16,221 nt of DNA from an uncultured Sphingomonas sp. (GTDB lineage: Bacteria; Pseudomonadota; Alphaproteobacteria; Sphingomonadales; Sphingomonadaceae), in NCBI GenBank assembly GCA_934555855.1, contig CAKTFL010000005.1, positions 1 through 16,221 of the forward strand, given 5' to 3'. The number at the start of each line of letters is the position of its first letter. Position 1 is the stretch's first letter. The translations under genes and the position numbers were made by a program. The notes below the pieces were generated by a model. The model searched no databases. It was not told the origin of the DNA and was given only the letters and a program-made list of their open reading frames with translations. This document shows, in pieces, positions 6,409 through 13,770 of the stretch.

Positions 6409-7989
6409 ATGGTCACCCGACCACTGCTCCCGCGCCCGCTTCGAGTTAGGCGCGCACTGAAGCCGGGGGAAAGCAAGTTGAGCGCCAAGATTGAGAGTGA
6501 CCGGGACGCGATGGTGGCCCTGGCCCGAACGCTTAACGGCATCTCGGCCGGAGAACTCGTGCTGTCGGATCGCCAGCAGCAGGACATTCCGCCCGACCTG
6601 CGCCACGCCGTTCAGCGCCTCGTGCGATCGCTCAAGGCGCGCATCGATGCCGCCGCGCCCATGGAGACGAGGGATGAGCTGACCGCCACCTTGTCCATGT
6701 CCGCCTTCCGGAAGGCCGTGACCGAGCGCCTGTCCCGCGCCTCACGGCCTTGCGCCCTGCTCCTGATCGATCTGGACGGCCTCAAGAGGGTCAACGACAC
6801 ACGCGGCCACCCGGCCGGAGACCAGCTTCTGGCGCTCGCCGCCTCGCGGATCACCAGCGCGCTCGACGTGGCTCATCTGAAACATGGCGGGCGCCATGCG
6901 GGGCCGCTGATCGGGCGGCTTGGCGGCGGCGAATTCGCCGCGCTGATCGATGTCGGCACGATTGCGGCAGCGGAGCGTTGCGCGCGCGATATCCTTCATT
7001 CGCTCCAGGAGCCGTTCTTCATTTCCCGCCAGGGCCTGTTGATCGGCGCCAATATCGGCCTCGCCCTCGCCCCCGAGCACGGCCGCTACTACGATCATCT
7101 GCTGCGCCATGCCGAGCTGGCGACGCATGAAGCAAAATCCCTGGGCCGCAACGGGCTGTTCGTCTTCGAGCAACGCCTGGCCGAGCGCGCGCAGCAACGC
7201 GCCAACATGGAAGCGATGCTGCGTTGCGCGCTGATCGAAAGCCAGTTCGAGCTGCATTTCCAGCCGCAGGTCCGTGCCCGGCAGGAACATCGCCGGGACG
7301 TCGAGGCGCTGATCCGCTGGCGCCACCCGGAACACGGCATCATCATGCCCGGCGACTTCATCACCATCGCCGAGGAAAGCGGCCTGATCTGCGAGATCGG
7401 CCGCTGGGTTTTGTCGACGGCCGTCCAGACCATCGCCCGCTGGCAGTCAGCGGGCCTTTCCTGCCGCGTCGCAGTCAATGTCAGTATGCACGAACTGACG
7501 CGAAGCGACTTCGTGGACCATGCCCGTGAGTGGCTGGCCCGAACCGGCGCGCCGCCCCACCTGCTGGAGATCGAGGTCACCGAGTCGGCGATGATGACGC
7601 CGGATCGTGTCCTTCTCGACTCGCTGTCGCAGCTGCACCAACTGGGCATCGGCCTGGCGATCGACGATTTCGGCACGGGATATTCCAACTTCGCGCGACT
7701 GAGCCGCTTGCCGGTGAACCGGCTGAAGATCGACAGGTCGCTGGTCGAAGGCGTGCTGGAAGGGGTCACTCAGCGCGAAGTCCTGTCCTGCATCGTTCAG
7801 CTCGGCAAGACGTTGGGCCATGAGGTAGTGGTCGAGGGCGTCGAGTCCGAAGCGCAGGCGGCCCTGTTCAAGGCAATGGGCTGCGACCTGCTCCAGGGTT
7901 TTCACCTGTCGCGCCCCCTACCCGAGCATGAGCTGATGGCGTGGTTGCGCGGGTCGGACGCGTCGCCTCGCGACGGTGTGGCCGCCTGA
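6409..7989 (+). CDS. GGDEF/EAL protein, likely c-di-GMP phosphodiesterase with degenerate GGDEF
   Basis: A 526-residue protein with no signal peptide or membrane segment, so cytosolic. Residues 1-90 are a helical N-terminal region with no recognised sensor. The GGDEF domain (about 95-255) has LLLIDLDGLKRVND and GHPAGDQLL, but its active site reads GGGEF at 172-176 instead of GGDEF/GGEEF, and no RxxD inhibitory site precedes it; cyclase activity is unlikely. The EAL domain (about 265-515) keeps the catalytic set: EAL at 299-301, the VNVS segment, EIEVTES, DDFGTGYS at 419-426, LKIDRSLV, VVEGVES and QGFHLSRPLP. The inferred activity is c-di-GMP hydrolysis to pGpG, with the dead GGDEF perhaps regulatory (for example GTP binding). 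First gene of the operon, 3 nt before the TonB receptor gene. GGGAGG 10 nt upstream supports this start. Confidence 0.93.
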   Translation: MVTRPLLPRPLRVRRALKPGESKLSAKIESDRDAMVALARTLNGISAGELVLSDRQQQDIPPDLRHAVQRLVRSLKARIDAAAPMETRDELTATLSMSAFRKAVTERLSRASRPCALLLIDLDGLKRVNDTRGHPAGDQLLALAASRITSALDVAHLKHGGRHAGPLIGRLGGGEFAALIDVGTIAAAERCARDILHSLQEPFFISRQGLLIGANIGLALAPEHGRYYDHLLRHAELATHEAKSLGRNGLFVFEQRLAERAQQRANMEAMLRCALIESQFELHFQPQVRARQEHRRDVEALIRWRHPEHGIIMPGDFITIAEESGLICEIGRWVLSTAVQTIARWQSAGLSCRVAVNVSMHELTRSDFVDHAREWLARTGAPPHLLEIEVTESAMMTPDRVLLDSLSQLHQLGIGLAIDDFGTGYSNFARLSRLPVNRLKIDRSLVEGVLEGVTQREVLSCIVQLGKTLGHEVVVEGVESEAQAALFKAMGCDLLQGFHLSRPLPEHELMAWLRGSDASPRDGVAA

Positions 7990-7992
7990 CCA

Positions 7993-10029
7993 ATGAACAT
8001 GCTCCGTGCCCATGCCGTGCGGGGGACGGCGATCCTGTTCGCCGCCATCGCGACGCTGCCCGCCCGCGCCGACGACCTGACCCGCTATTCGCTGGAGGAC
8101 CTGCTGACGCTGGAAGCGACGTCCGTCGCGAAGAAGCGCCAAAGCGTCGCTGATGCGGCCGCTGCCGTGTTCATCATCACGCAGGAGGATATTCGGCGTT
8201 CGGGGGCCCGCACCGTGCCGGACCTGCTCCGCATGGTTCCGGGGGTCGAGGTGGGGTCGATCGACGGAAATTCGACCGCCGTTTCCATGCGTGGCTTCAA
8301 CACCCGGTTCGCCAATAGCGTGCTGGTGCTGGTGAACGGGCGGGCGATCTACGTTGCGGCCGTTTCGGGCGTGCTGTGGGACCAGCTTCTGGAGCCGCTC
8401 GACACGATCGAACGGATCGAGGTGGTGCGCGGCCCCGGCGCGACCGTCTGGGGCGCCAACGCCGTCAACGGCATCATCAACATCATCACCAAGGACGCGG
8501 CGCAGACCCGCGGCGGCAGCGTGACCGCGCGGACGGGCACCGATGGCCAGGACGCGTCGCTGCGCCTTGGCGGGGGAGGCGACGCCACCAGCTATCGCAT
8601 CACCGCCGCCGGCCGGCGCAGGCTGGCCTCGGCGGTGCTCGACAATGGCAGCACCGCCCGGATCCAGACCAGGGGCGCACAGATCGGCGCGCAGTTCGAC
8701 TCGGCACCGAACTACGACGACGCGTTCACGTTCAAGGGTATTGTGGAAGCCGGGGATTTCGGGCCGTTCCGCCGGGATGCCGGCAATCGCGACCTGACGA
8801 GGGGCCGATATGCGGAGGGCAACGCCCTTGGCCGCTGGTCACATCGCCTGAGCGGAACCGCGGACATGATGGTGCAGGGCTTTGTCGACCGGGTGGTCCG
8901 GAACGAAAGCGGCGTCACTGTCGGAGAGACGCTGCTGGATCTGGAGGCGAACGGCAACACGACGTTCGGGTCCGATAACATCGGGGTCGGCATCAACTAC
9001 CGGAAGACGAGCAACCGGCTTTCGTCCGGCGTGCCCGTGCTCGGCTTCCTGAAGGACAGCTCGCGCGACGAACTCGTCAGCGGGTTCGTTCAGAACGATC
9101 ACTGGCTGGTCCCCGATCGGCTGCGGGTGACGCTCGGCACCAAGATCGAGCACAGCAGTCTTTCCGGCCTCAACCTGCAGCCCAGCGCGCGCCTGCTCTG
9201 GCGCGCGGGCAAGGCAAGCCTGTGGGCGTCCTGGTCCAGAGCGGTCCGCACCCCTTCCCTGTTCGAGCGGAACGCGACTTTCGCCGCCCAGGCGGGACCG
9301 TCGGGCGAATCCTATTACAGCCCCATCCCCACCCGCATCACCGCGGAGGGGTCGGCGACCCTGCGCTCTGCCAGGCTCGATGCGGTCGAGGCGGGTGCCC
9401 GCTTCAGCATGGGCGACGTGCTGACGGTGGACATCGCAGCCTATCACAATCTTTACCGGCGGCTGATCGGCTTTGCCCCGGTCACGGCGAGCGTTTCCAT
9501 GGACGGGCCGCTGCCGATGATCTCGACCGAGTACCGCGTCCTCGACAACAGCAAGGCACGCAGCAACGGCGTGGAGATCGCCGCCTCGCTGAAAGCCAGC
9601 TTGGCCCTCAGGTTCGATGGTTACTGGGCGTTCAACGACACGGATTTCGTGGTCGGGCGGGCATCGTCCATGCCGACCATTCCGGGCCTGCCGTCCGGCG
9701 TGAATTATCAGCTGCCCGTCTTTCCCCAGCCCGGCCTGACGACGACGCCGCGCAACCTGGGCGGCATCCGGGCGCATTGGGACATCGCGCCGAACCTCGA
9801 AGCGGACGGCTGGCTGCGCCACGTCGACCCGCTGAAGCTCGTGGCAGTGCCGGCCTATACGACGCTAGACCTGCGCTTTGCCGTGCAGCTTGACAGGCGG
9901 GCGACCCTGTCGCTTATCGGGCAGAACCTGTTCGACCATCGCCGGCAGGAGTTCAGGGAAAGCCTGATTTCGGCAGCACCGGCCGTGATCAGCCGCGAAG
10001 TCGCTCTCGACCTGCGGCTGAGGCTGTGA
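7993..10029 (+). CDS. TonB-dependent outer-membrane receptor
   Basis: A 678-residue receptor, fairly short for the family. Signal peptide 1-26 (likely cut at ARA-D). The mature start DLTRYSLEDLLTLEATSVAKK is typical of a subfamily often seen beside GGDEF and YfiR-type genes. The plug domain spans about 48-168, with VPDLLRMVPGVEV, MRGFNTRF, VLVNGRAIY and RGPGATVWGANAVNGIINIITK. The rest is a 22-strand barrel, including a WSRAVRTPSLFERN segment and a C-terminal strand ending LDLRLRL. The last residue is Leu, not the usual Phe/Trp. I see no clear TonB box; it may be a signalling rather than bulk-transport receptor, which is inference. Ligand unknown. It starts 3 nt after the EAL gene and ends 3 nt before the YfiR gene; both junctions read TGACCRATG. 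M3 (7999) is an alternative start. Confidence 0.92.
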   Translation: MNMLRAHAVRGTAILFAAIATLPARADDLTRYSLEDLLTLEATSVAKKRQSVADAAAAVFIITQEDIRRSGARTVPDLLRMVPGVEVGSIDGNSTAVSMRGFNTRFANSVLVLVNGRAIYVAAVSGVLWDQLLEPLDTIERIEVVRGPGATVWGANAVNGIINIITKDAAQTRGGSVTARTGTDGQDASLRLGGGGDATSYRITAAGRRRLASAVLDNGSTARIQTRGAQIGAQFDSAPNYDDAFTFKGIVEAGDFGPFRRDAGNRDLTRGRYAEGNALGRWSHRLSGTADMMVQGFVDRVVRNESGVTVGETLLDLEANGNTTFGSDNIGVGINYRKTSNRLSSGVPVLGFLKDSSRDELVSGFVQNDHWLVPDRLRVTLGTKIEHSSLSGLNLQPSARLLWRAGKASLWASWSRAVRTPSLFERNATFAAQAGPSGESYYSPIPTRITAEGSATLRSARLDAVEAGARFSMGDVLTVDIAAYHNLYRRLIGFAPVTASVSMDGPLPMISTEYRVLDNSKARSNGVEIAASLKASLALRFDGYWAFNDTDFVVGRASSMPTIPGLPSGVNYQLPVFPQPGLTTTPRNLGGIRAHWDIAPNLEADGWLRHVDPLKLVAVPAYTTLDLRFAVQLDRRATLSLIGQNLFDHRRQEFRESLISAAPAVISREVALDLRLRL

Positions 10030-10032
10030 CCG

Positions 10033-10527
10033 ATGAGGTATCGATTTCTTCTGGCGGCCCTGCCGTTCGCCATGCCGTCCGCGTCGGCCCTGGCGGGGGA
10101 GCCTGACGATCTCAAGGTGGCGATCGTTTACAACATCATTCGCTTCACGCGCTTCGCTCCTCCGCACCCTGGCCGCATCGTGATGTGCATCTGGGCGGGG
10201 CAGGCGACCGGGCGCGCCTTTGTCCAGCTCGACGGCAGGAGCGTACCGGACGGGCGGCTCGCCGTTCGGATCGTCACTCGCCCGTCCGACCTGAAGGGCG
10301 GCTGCCATATCGCCTTTCTCCAGGGGGAGGCGCCATCGGTCGTGCCTGACGATGTGCGAATGACTATCGGGGACGTGGCAGGCTTTGCCGAGCGCGGCGG
10401 CACCGTGGGCCTGCGTCGCTTCGGCCGGCAGGTTACGTTCGAGATCAACGCCCAGGCGGGGAGCGTGAAGGGCGTCCAGTTCAGCGCCCGCCTGCTGAAT
10501 CTCGCATCGGTGGTGCATACGCGATGA
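10033..10527 (+). CDS. YfiR family (DUF4154) periplasmic regulator
   Basis: A 164-residue protein with a signal peptide (1-21, likely cut after ALA) and a DUF4154/YfiR fold: LKVAIVYNIIRFTRF at the N-terminus, IVMCIWAG, CHIAFLQ, MTIGDVAGFAERGGTVGL and the conserved end VTFEINAQAG...FSARLLNLASV. In Pseudomonas YfiBNR, YfiR is a periplasmic repressor of the diguanylate cyclase YfiN. Only two mature cysteines are present, C52 and C91, 39 residues apart; this matches the spacing I recall for the redox pair Cys71-Cys110 of P. aeruginosa YfiR, while the second pair near the C-terminus is absent. The stop codon overlaps the start of the membrane kinase gene (ATGA), pointing to that kinase as its partner. 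Confidence 0.88.
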   Translation: MRYRFLLAALPFAMPSASALAGEPDDLKVAIVYNIIRFTRFAPPHPGRIVMCIWAGQATGRAFVQLDGRSVPDGRLAVRIVTRPSDLKGGCHIAFLQGEAPSVVPDDVRMTIGDVAGFAERGGTVGLRRFGRQVTFEINAQAGSVKGVQFSARLLNLASVVHTR

Positions 10528-12026
10528 CGACCGTCTTCCAGAAGGCGGATTTCCGGACCCGGCTGACCGCCGTCACCATTGCGTCCTGCGTCTTCGCGCT
10601 GACCCTCAGCTGCATCCTCCTCGCCTTGTGGCAATATGTGGCCGCGCGGCAGGACCTGGAGACGCAGAACCGGCGGATCGCCGAGGTGCTGGCCTCCGCG
10701 GCCAGCGCGCCTGTCATCTTCCGCGACCGATCCGGCGTCGGCGAGATCGTCGCCGCGGCCATGCAGAATGCCGCGGCCGTGTCCGTTCTCGACCGCGCCG
10801 GCCGATCGCTCGGCGGGCAGCGCAGGACGGGGCTGGCCCAGCTTCCACCCCCGCCCGGCCGCCAGAGCGCCGCCACCATCTCCTGGCGAGGTCACGCCAT
10901 GCGGATCGTCGTTCCGATCGTCGCGACCGGCGAGTTGGTCGGCTGGCTGGACACGACGATCGAGGGCGAAAGCCTGGCCGTCCTTGCCGCACGAGCCGCG
11001 GGGGTCACTGCCATCCTGCTCCTGATCGCCGCGACAGCGGCAACGCTGGCCACGCGGCGGCTGCAACCCCTGCTGATGCGACCGCTGCAACGCCTGTTGC
11101 TGACCATCGAGAAAGTGACGCACTCGGGCGACCTCTCGCTTCGCGTGCCGACCTCCACCGATCCGGAGATCGCACGCGTTCTCGGCGCCTTCAACCTGAT
11201 GGTCGGCGAGGTGGAACGGCGGGAAGCCGCGCTGGCCAAGACGATGGGCGAGCTGGAAGCCGCGCGCGACGCGGCCGAGGCCGCCAATGGGGCGAAATCG
11301 CAGTTCCTCGCCGCGATGAGCCATGAGCTCCGGACGCCCCTCAACGCGGTGATCGCCTATGGCGAGATTGTCGAAGAGGATCTGGAGGCGGAGGAAAGCC
11401 CGCACCTGGAGGATGTACGCGTCATCAACGCGTCGGCCCGCCACCTGCTGGTCCTCATCAACCAGGTGCTCGACCTCGCCAAGATCGAGGCGCGGCAGGT
11501 GTCGCTCGACCTTCATTCCTTCGATCTGGAAGCGCTTGTCCGGGAGGTGGAAGCGACGCTGAAGCCCCTGGCCGCCCGGAACGGCAACCAGCTGACGGTC
11601 ACGATGCCCCCTTGCCTGCCCCCGGTGGTGCTCGATTCCACCAAATTGCGCCAGTGCCTGATCAACCTCGGCGCCAACGCCTGCAAGTTCACGGCTGACG
11701 GAACGGTCGCACTGAGGGTCGAGAGGACGGTTCAGCCGGACTGCCTCCGGATCAACGTGTCCGACACTGGCATCGGCATGTCGCAGGATCTCATCGAACG
11801 GCTGTTCGTACCTTTTTCCCAGGCTGACGCCTCCACCACCCGGAAGTTCGGCGGAACGGGCCTTGGCCTCGCGATAACGGCCGACTTCATCCGGCTGATG
11901 TCGGGCAGGATCCACGTCTCGAGCGAAGTCGGCCAGGGTTCCGAGTTCACCCTGGTCCTTCCCCGCCGCCTGCCCCTTTCCTCCCCAATCTCTGATGACG
12001 TGTTCGATAGGATCCTGACACCGTGA
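10524..12026 (+). CDS. Membrane histidine kinase with YfiN-like periplasmic sensor and HAMP
   Basis: A 500-residue sensor kinase. TM1 is about 14-38, TM2 about 151-177, with a roughly 110-residue periplasmic domain between. That domain has the layout of YfiN/CHASE8-type sensors: a long helix ending AEVLASAASAPVIFRD, then AAAMQNAAAVSVLDRAGR. HAMP about 180-232 and a short coiled coil follow. The HisKA domain has SHELRTPLN with H267. The HATPase domain has the N-box NLGANACKFT (N385), G1 DTGIGM (D414), an F-box FVPFSQADAST and G2 GGTGLGLAI. There is no receiver or Hpt domain. All kinase residues look intact. It overlaps the YfiR gene by 4 nt and the next regulator by 4 nt, so sensor, repressor and regulator are probably made together. 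The proposed regulation by YfiR is inference by analogy with YfiN. Confidence 0.93.
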   Translation: MTTVFQKADFRTRLTAVTIASCVFALTLSCILLALWQYVAARQDLETQNRRIAEVLASAASAPVIFRDRSGVGEIVAAAMQNAAAVSVLDRAGRSLGGQRRTGLAQLPPPPGRQSAATISWRGHAMRIVVPIVATGELVGWLDTTIEGESLAVLAARAAGVTAILLLIAATAATLATRRLQPLLMRPLQRLLLTIEKVTHSGDLSLRVPTSTDPEIARVLGAFNLMVGEVERREAALAKTMGELEAARDAAEAANGAKSQFLAAMSHELRTPLNAVIAYGEIVEEDLEAEESPHLEDVRVINASARHLLVLINQVLDLAKIEARQVSLDLHSFDLEALVREVEATLKPLAARNGNQLTVTMPPCLPPVVLDSTKLRQCLINLGANACKFTADGTVALRVERTVQPDCLRINVSDTGIGMSQDLIERLFVPFSQADASTTRKFGGTGLGLAITADFIRLMSGRIHVSSEVGQGSEFTLVLPRRLPLSSPISDDVFDRILTP

Positions 12027-12754
12027 TTCAACAACATGCCGGGCCTGTTCCCGCCGCGCCCGCAAGGCCGCTGATCCTGGTCGTGGACGACGTGCTGGAA
12101 AACCGCTTTATCGTGCAGCGCCGGCTCGAGCGGATGGGCTATGATTGCGTGCTGGCCGATGGCGGGCCGGCAGCGCTGAACATGGTGCGGGCGATGGCGC
12201 CCCAGCTGGTGCTGCTGGATTTCATGATGCCCGGCATGGACGGCCTGATGGTGCTGCGCGAGCTGCGCGCGTCGCCCGCTTCGGCCAACATGCCGGTCAT
12301 CATGCTGACGGCGCGGACCGACAGCGATTCGATTGTGTCGGCGCTCGATGAAGGCGCGGACGATTACGTCATCAAGCCGATCGATTTCTCGGCGTTGAAG
12401 GCCAGGATGGACGCCAGCCTGCTCCGCCGGGGCGCGGCGCTGGCGCTTGCCGAGGCGAACAGCCGCCTTGATGCCCGGGCCGCAGCGCAGGCGGTCGAGC
12501 TTGGCGCGGTCCGTGACCTTCTCCACGCTGAGTTTCGCCGGGTCCACGACCTGGAGGACGAGTTGCGGCGCCAGGTTCCGCGCCAGAGTTCCGCCCTGGT
12601 GCAGGTCGCCCAATCACTGCGCCGCATCGCCGACGCCTGCGGGGAGCTGGAAGTCTCAACGGAGGTGGACCAGGTAAAGGTGGCGGCGCGAAGTATGCGC
12701 GACCATTGCGTGGGGGCGCTGGAAGGGCTGCGCGCCCAGAACATTAATGTCTGA
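12023..12754 (+). CDS. Response regulator with receiver domain and helical C-terminus of unknown output
   Basis: A 243-residue protein starting at GTG (12023), which overlaps the kinase stop codon as GTGA; this coupling decides the start. The receiver domain (about 16-135) has the acidic pair in ILVVDDVLENR, phospho-acceptor D66 in LLDFMMPGMDG, T in MLTA and K in VIKPI. The remaining roughly 105 residues match no output domain I recognise. They are strongly helical and charged, rich in Ala/Arg/Glu (ALAEANSRLDARAAAQ, LHAEFRRVHDLEDELRRQ, then a second helical bundle to the end). No DNA-binding, GGDEF, HD-GYP or Hpt motif was seen. It is the likely phospho-target of the adjacent kinase and the last gene of the operon; the output may be protein-protein contact. 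Confidence 0.9.
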   Translation: MIQQHAGPVPAAPARPLILVVDDVLENRFIVQRRLERMGYDCVLADGGPAALNMVRAMAPQLVLLDFMMPGMDGLMVLRELRASPASANMPVIMLTARTDSDSIVSALDEGADDYVIKPIDFSALKARMDASLLRRGAALALAEANSRLDARAAAQAVELGAVRDLLHAEFRRVHDLEDELRRQVPRQSSALVQVAQSLRRIADACGELEVSTEVDQVKVAARSMRDHCVGALEGLRAQNINV

Positions 12755-12760
12755 CTAAGC

Positions 12761-12781
12761 GGGGTTGCCGGCCACCCCTTT
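12761..12781 (+). terminator. Possible weak terminator after the five-gene operon
   Basis: GGGGT (12761-12765) pairs with ACCCC (12774-12778) and is followed by TTT only. The stem is short with imperfect inner pairing, and the T run is minimal, so termination here is uncertain. Confidence 0.3.
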
Positions 12782-13038
12782 CGCACGCTGCCGCACCGAT
12801 CCGTCCCCCACACGACACCAGGACGACTTGGCAGTGCAGAAGGCGGCAAGCGCCACGCGACAGGACCTTATTGGTTGAAATTTTCGATATGACTGAGCGA
12901 TCGAACAGCTTGCATTTGCAGCCCATGCGGGGCAGCGTATTGTCCGACATTAAGGGCTTAGCCGTTGGAAAGGCGGAACATTGCACCGGATTGGCTGGAT
13001 TTTTATCTGCATCAACAACCCGCTTGAATGTTTCCAGC
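12782..13038 (+). promoter_or_regulatory. Intergenic region before the OmpR-type regulator
   Basis: About 257 bp, less GC-rich than the genes. The regulator's frame is open back to TTG 12871 with in-frame ATGs at 12889 and 12925, but residues coded there do not resemble any receiver N-terminus and no Shine-Dalgarno precedes those starts. A candidate promoter is TTGCAC (12981-12986), 17 bp, TATCTG (13004-13009); it would give a very short leader before GTG 13039. No other gene seen. Confidence 0.4.
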
Positions 13039-13770
13039 GTGCCTAGTCCGATCACGGTAGCGGTCGTCGAGGACGATGACGATCTGCGCGCCACCTTGCT
13101 GCGATTCCTGACCTCCGTCGGGATGGATGCCACGGGCTTCGGCAATGTCGGCGATCTTGACGAGGCGCTCGCGGCGGCGGCGCCGGATGTGATCCTGCTC
13201 GACGTCAACTTGCCGGGCGAGAACGGCTTCCTGGCGGCTGCCCGGCTTCGCTCCCGATCGATGGTCGGTATTGTCATGCTGACCGGCCGGACCGAGCAGC
13301 AGGACCGGCTGCTCGGCCTCTCCATGGGCGTCGACCATTATCTGGGCAAGCCGGTGGACCTGCGGGAACTCGAAAGCGTTATCCGCAATCTGGCAAGGCG
13401 TCTCAACACCGCTCAGCCGGAGACGGAGCAACGTGCGCAGGCTGCTGACGCGACGGCCTGGCTGTTGGACAAGGAGGGGTGGCGGTTGACGGCGCCGAAC
13501 GGAACATCGCTCGACCTTTCCGCCGCCGAATATCAGGCATTGCTGCCCATGCTGGAAACGCCGGGGCAGCCGCACTCCCGCGACACCATCAACGCCAGGC
13601 TCGGCAAACCGCGACTGGACGCCGACAATCGAAGCCTGGACGTGCTGGTGTCCCGTATCCGGCGCAAGGTCGAACTGGGCACCGGCCTGGCCCTTCCCCT
13701 GCGCGCGGCCCGGGGGGCGGGATATGTGTTCACGGGCGTGGCCCGGGTGGAAGGGACGCGCGATGACTGA
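13039..13770 (+). CDS. OmpR-family response regulator (receiver plus winged-helix DNA-binding domain)
   Basis: A 243-residue DNA-binding regulator. The receiver domain begins at once (VPSPITVAVVEDDDD), with phospho-acceptor D55 in ILLDVNLPGENG, T in MLTG and K in YLGKPVD. The C-terminal winged helix (about 140-240) contains WRLTAPNGTSLDLSAAEYQALL, a recognition region LDVLVSRIRRKVE and the closing RAARGAGYVFTG hairpin. I chose GTG 13039 because it gives a normal receiver N-terminus and the usual family length. Starts at ATG 12889, ATG 12925 or TTG 12871 remain possible and would add 38-56 residues of unusual composition. The stop overlaps the next receiver gene by 8 nt, so the two are co-translated. 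Target genes are unknown; the TPS promoters are candidates only by proximity. Confidence 0.88.
   Translation: MPSPITVAVVEDDDDLRATLLRFLTSVGMDATGFGNVGDLDEALAAAAPDVILLDVNLPGENGFLAAARLRSRSMVGIVMLTGRTEQQDRLLGLSMGVDHYLGKPVDLRELESVIRNLARRLNTAQPETEQRAQAADATAWLLDKEGWRLTAPNGTSLDLSAAEYQALLPMLETPGQPHSRDTINARLGKPRLDADNRSLDVLVSRIRRKVELGTGLALPLRAARGAGYVFTGVARVEGTRDD

Noticed and set aside
6409..7989. EAL/GGDEF protein as a LapD-type c-di-GMP receptor for the adhesin
   Set aside because: LapD has degenerate EAL, transmembrane and periplasmic HAMP-linked domains; this protein is soluble with intact EAL catalytic motifs, and no LapG protease is present.
10128..12065. Minus-strand open frame of 645 codons
   Set aside because: Antisense to the YfiR and kinase genes, whose motifs are complete; composition is typical of a high-GC shadow.
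12871..13038. N-terminal extension of the OmpR-type regulator
   Set aside because: The frame is open but its composition is unlike coding sequence around it, no Shine-Dalgarno precedes its starts, and the receiver begins normally right after GTG 13039.
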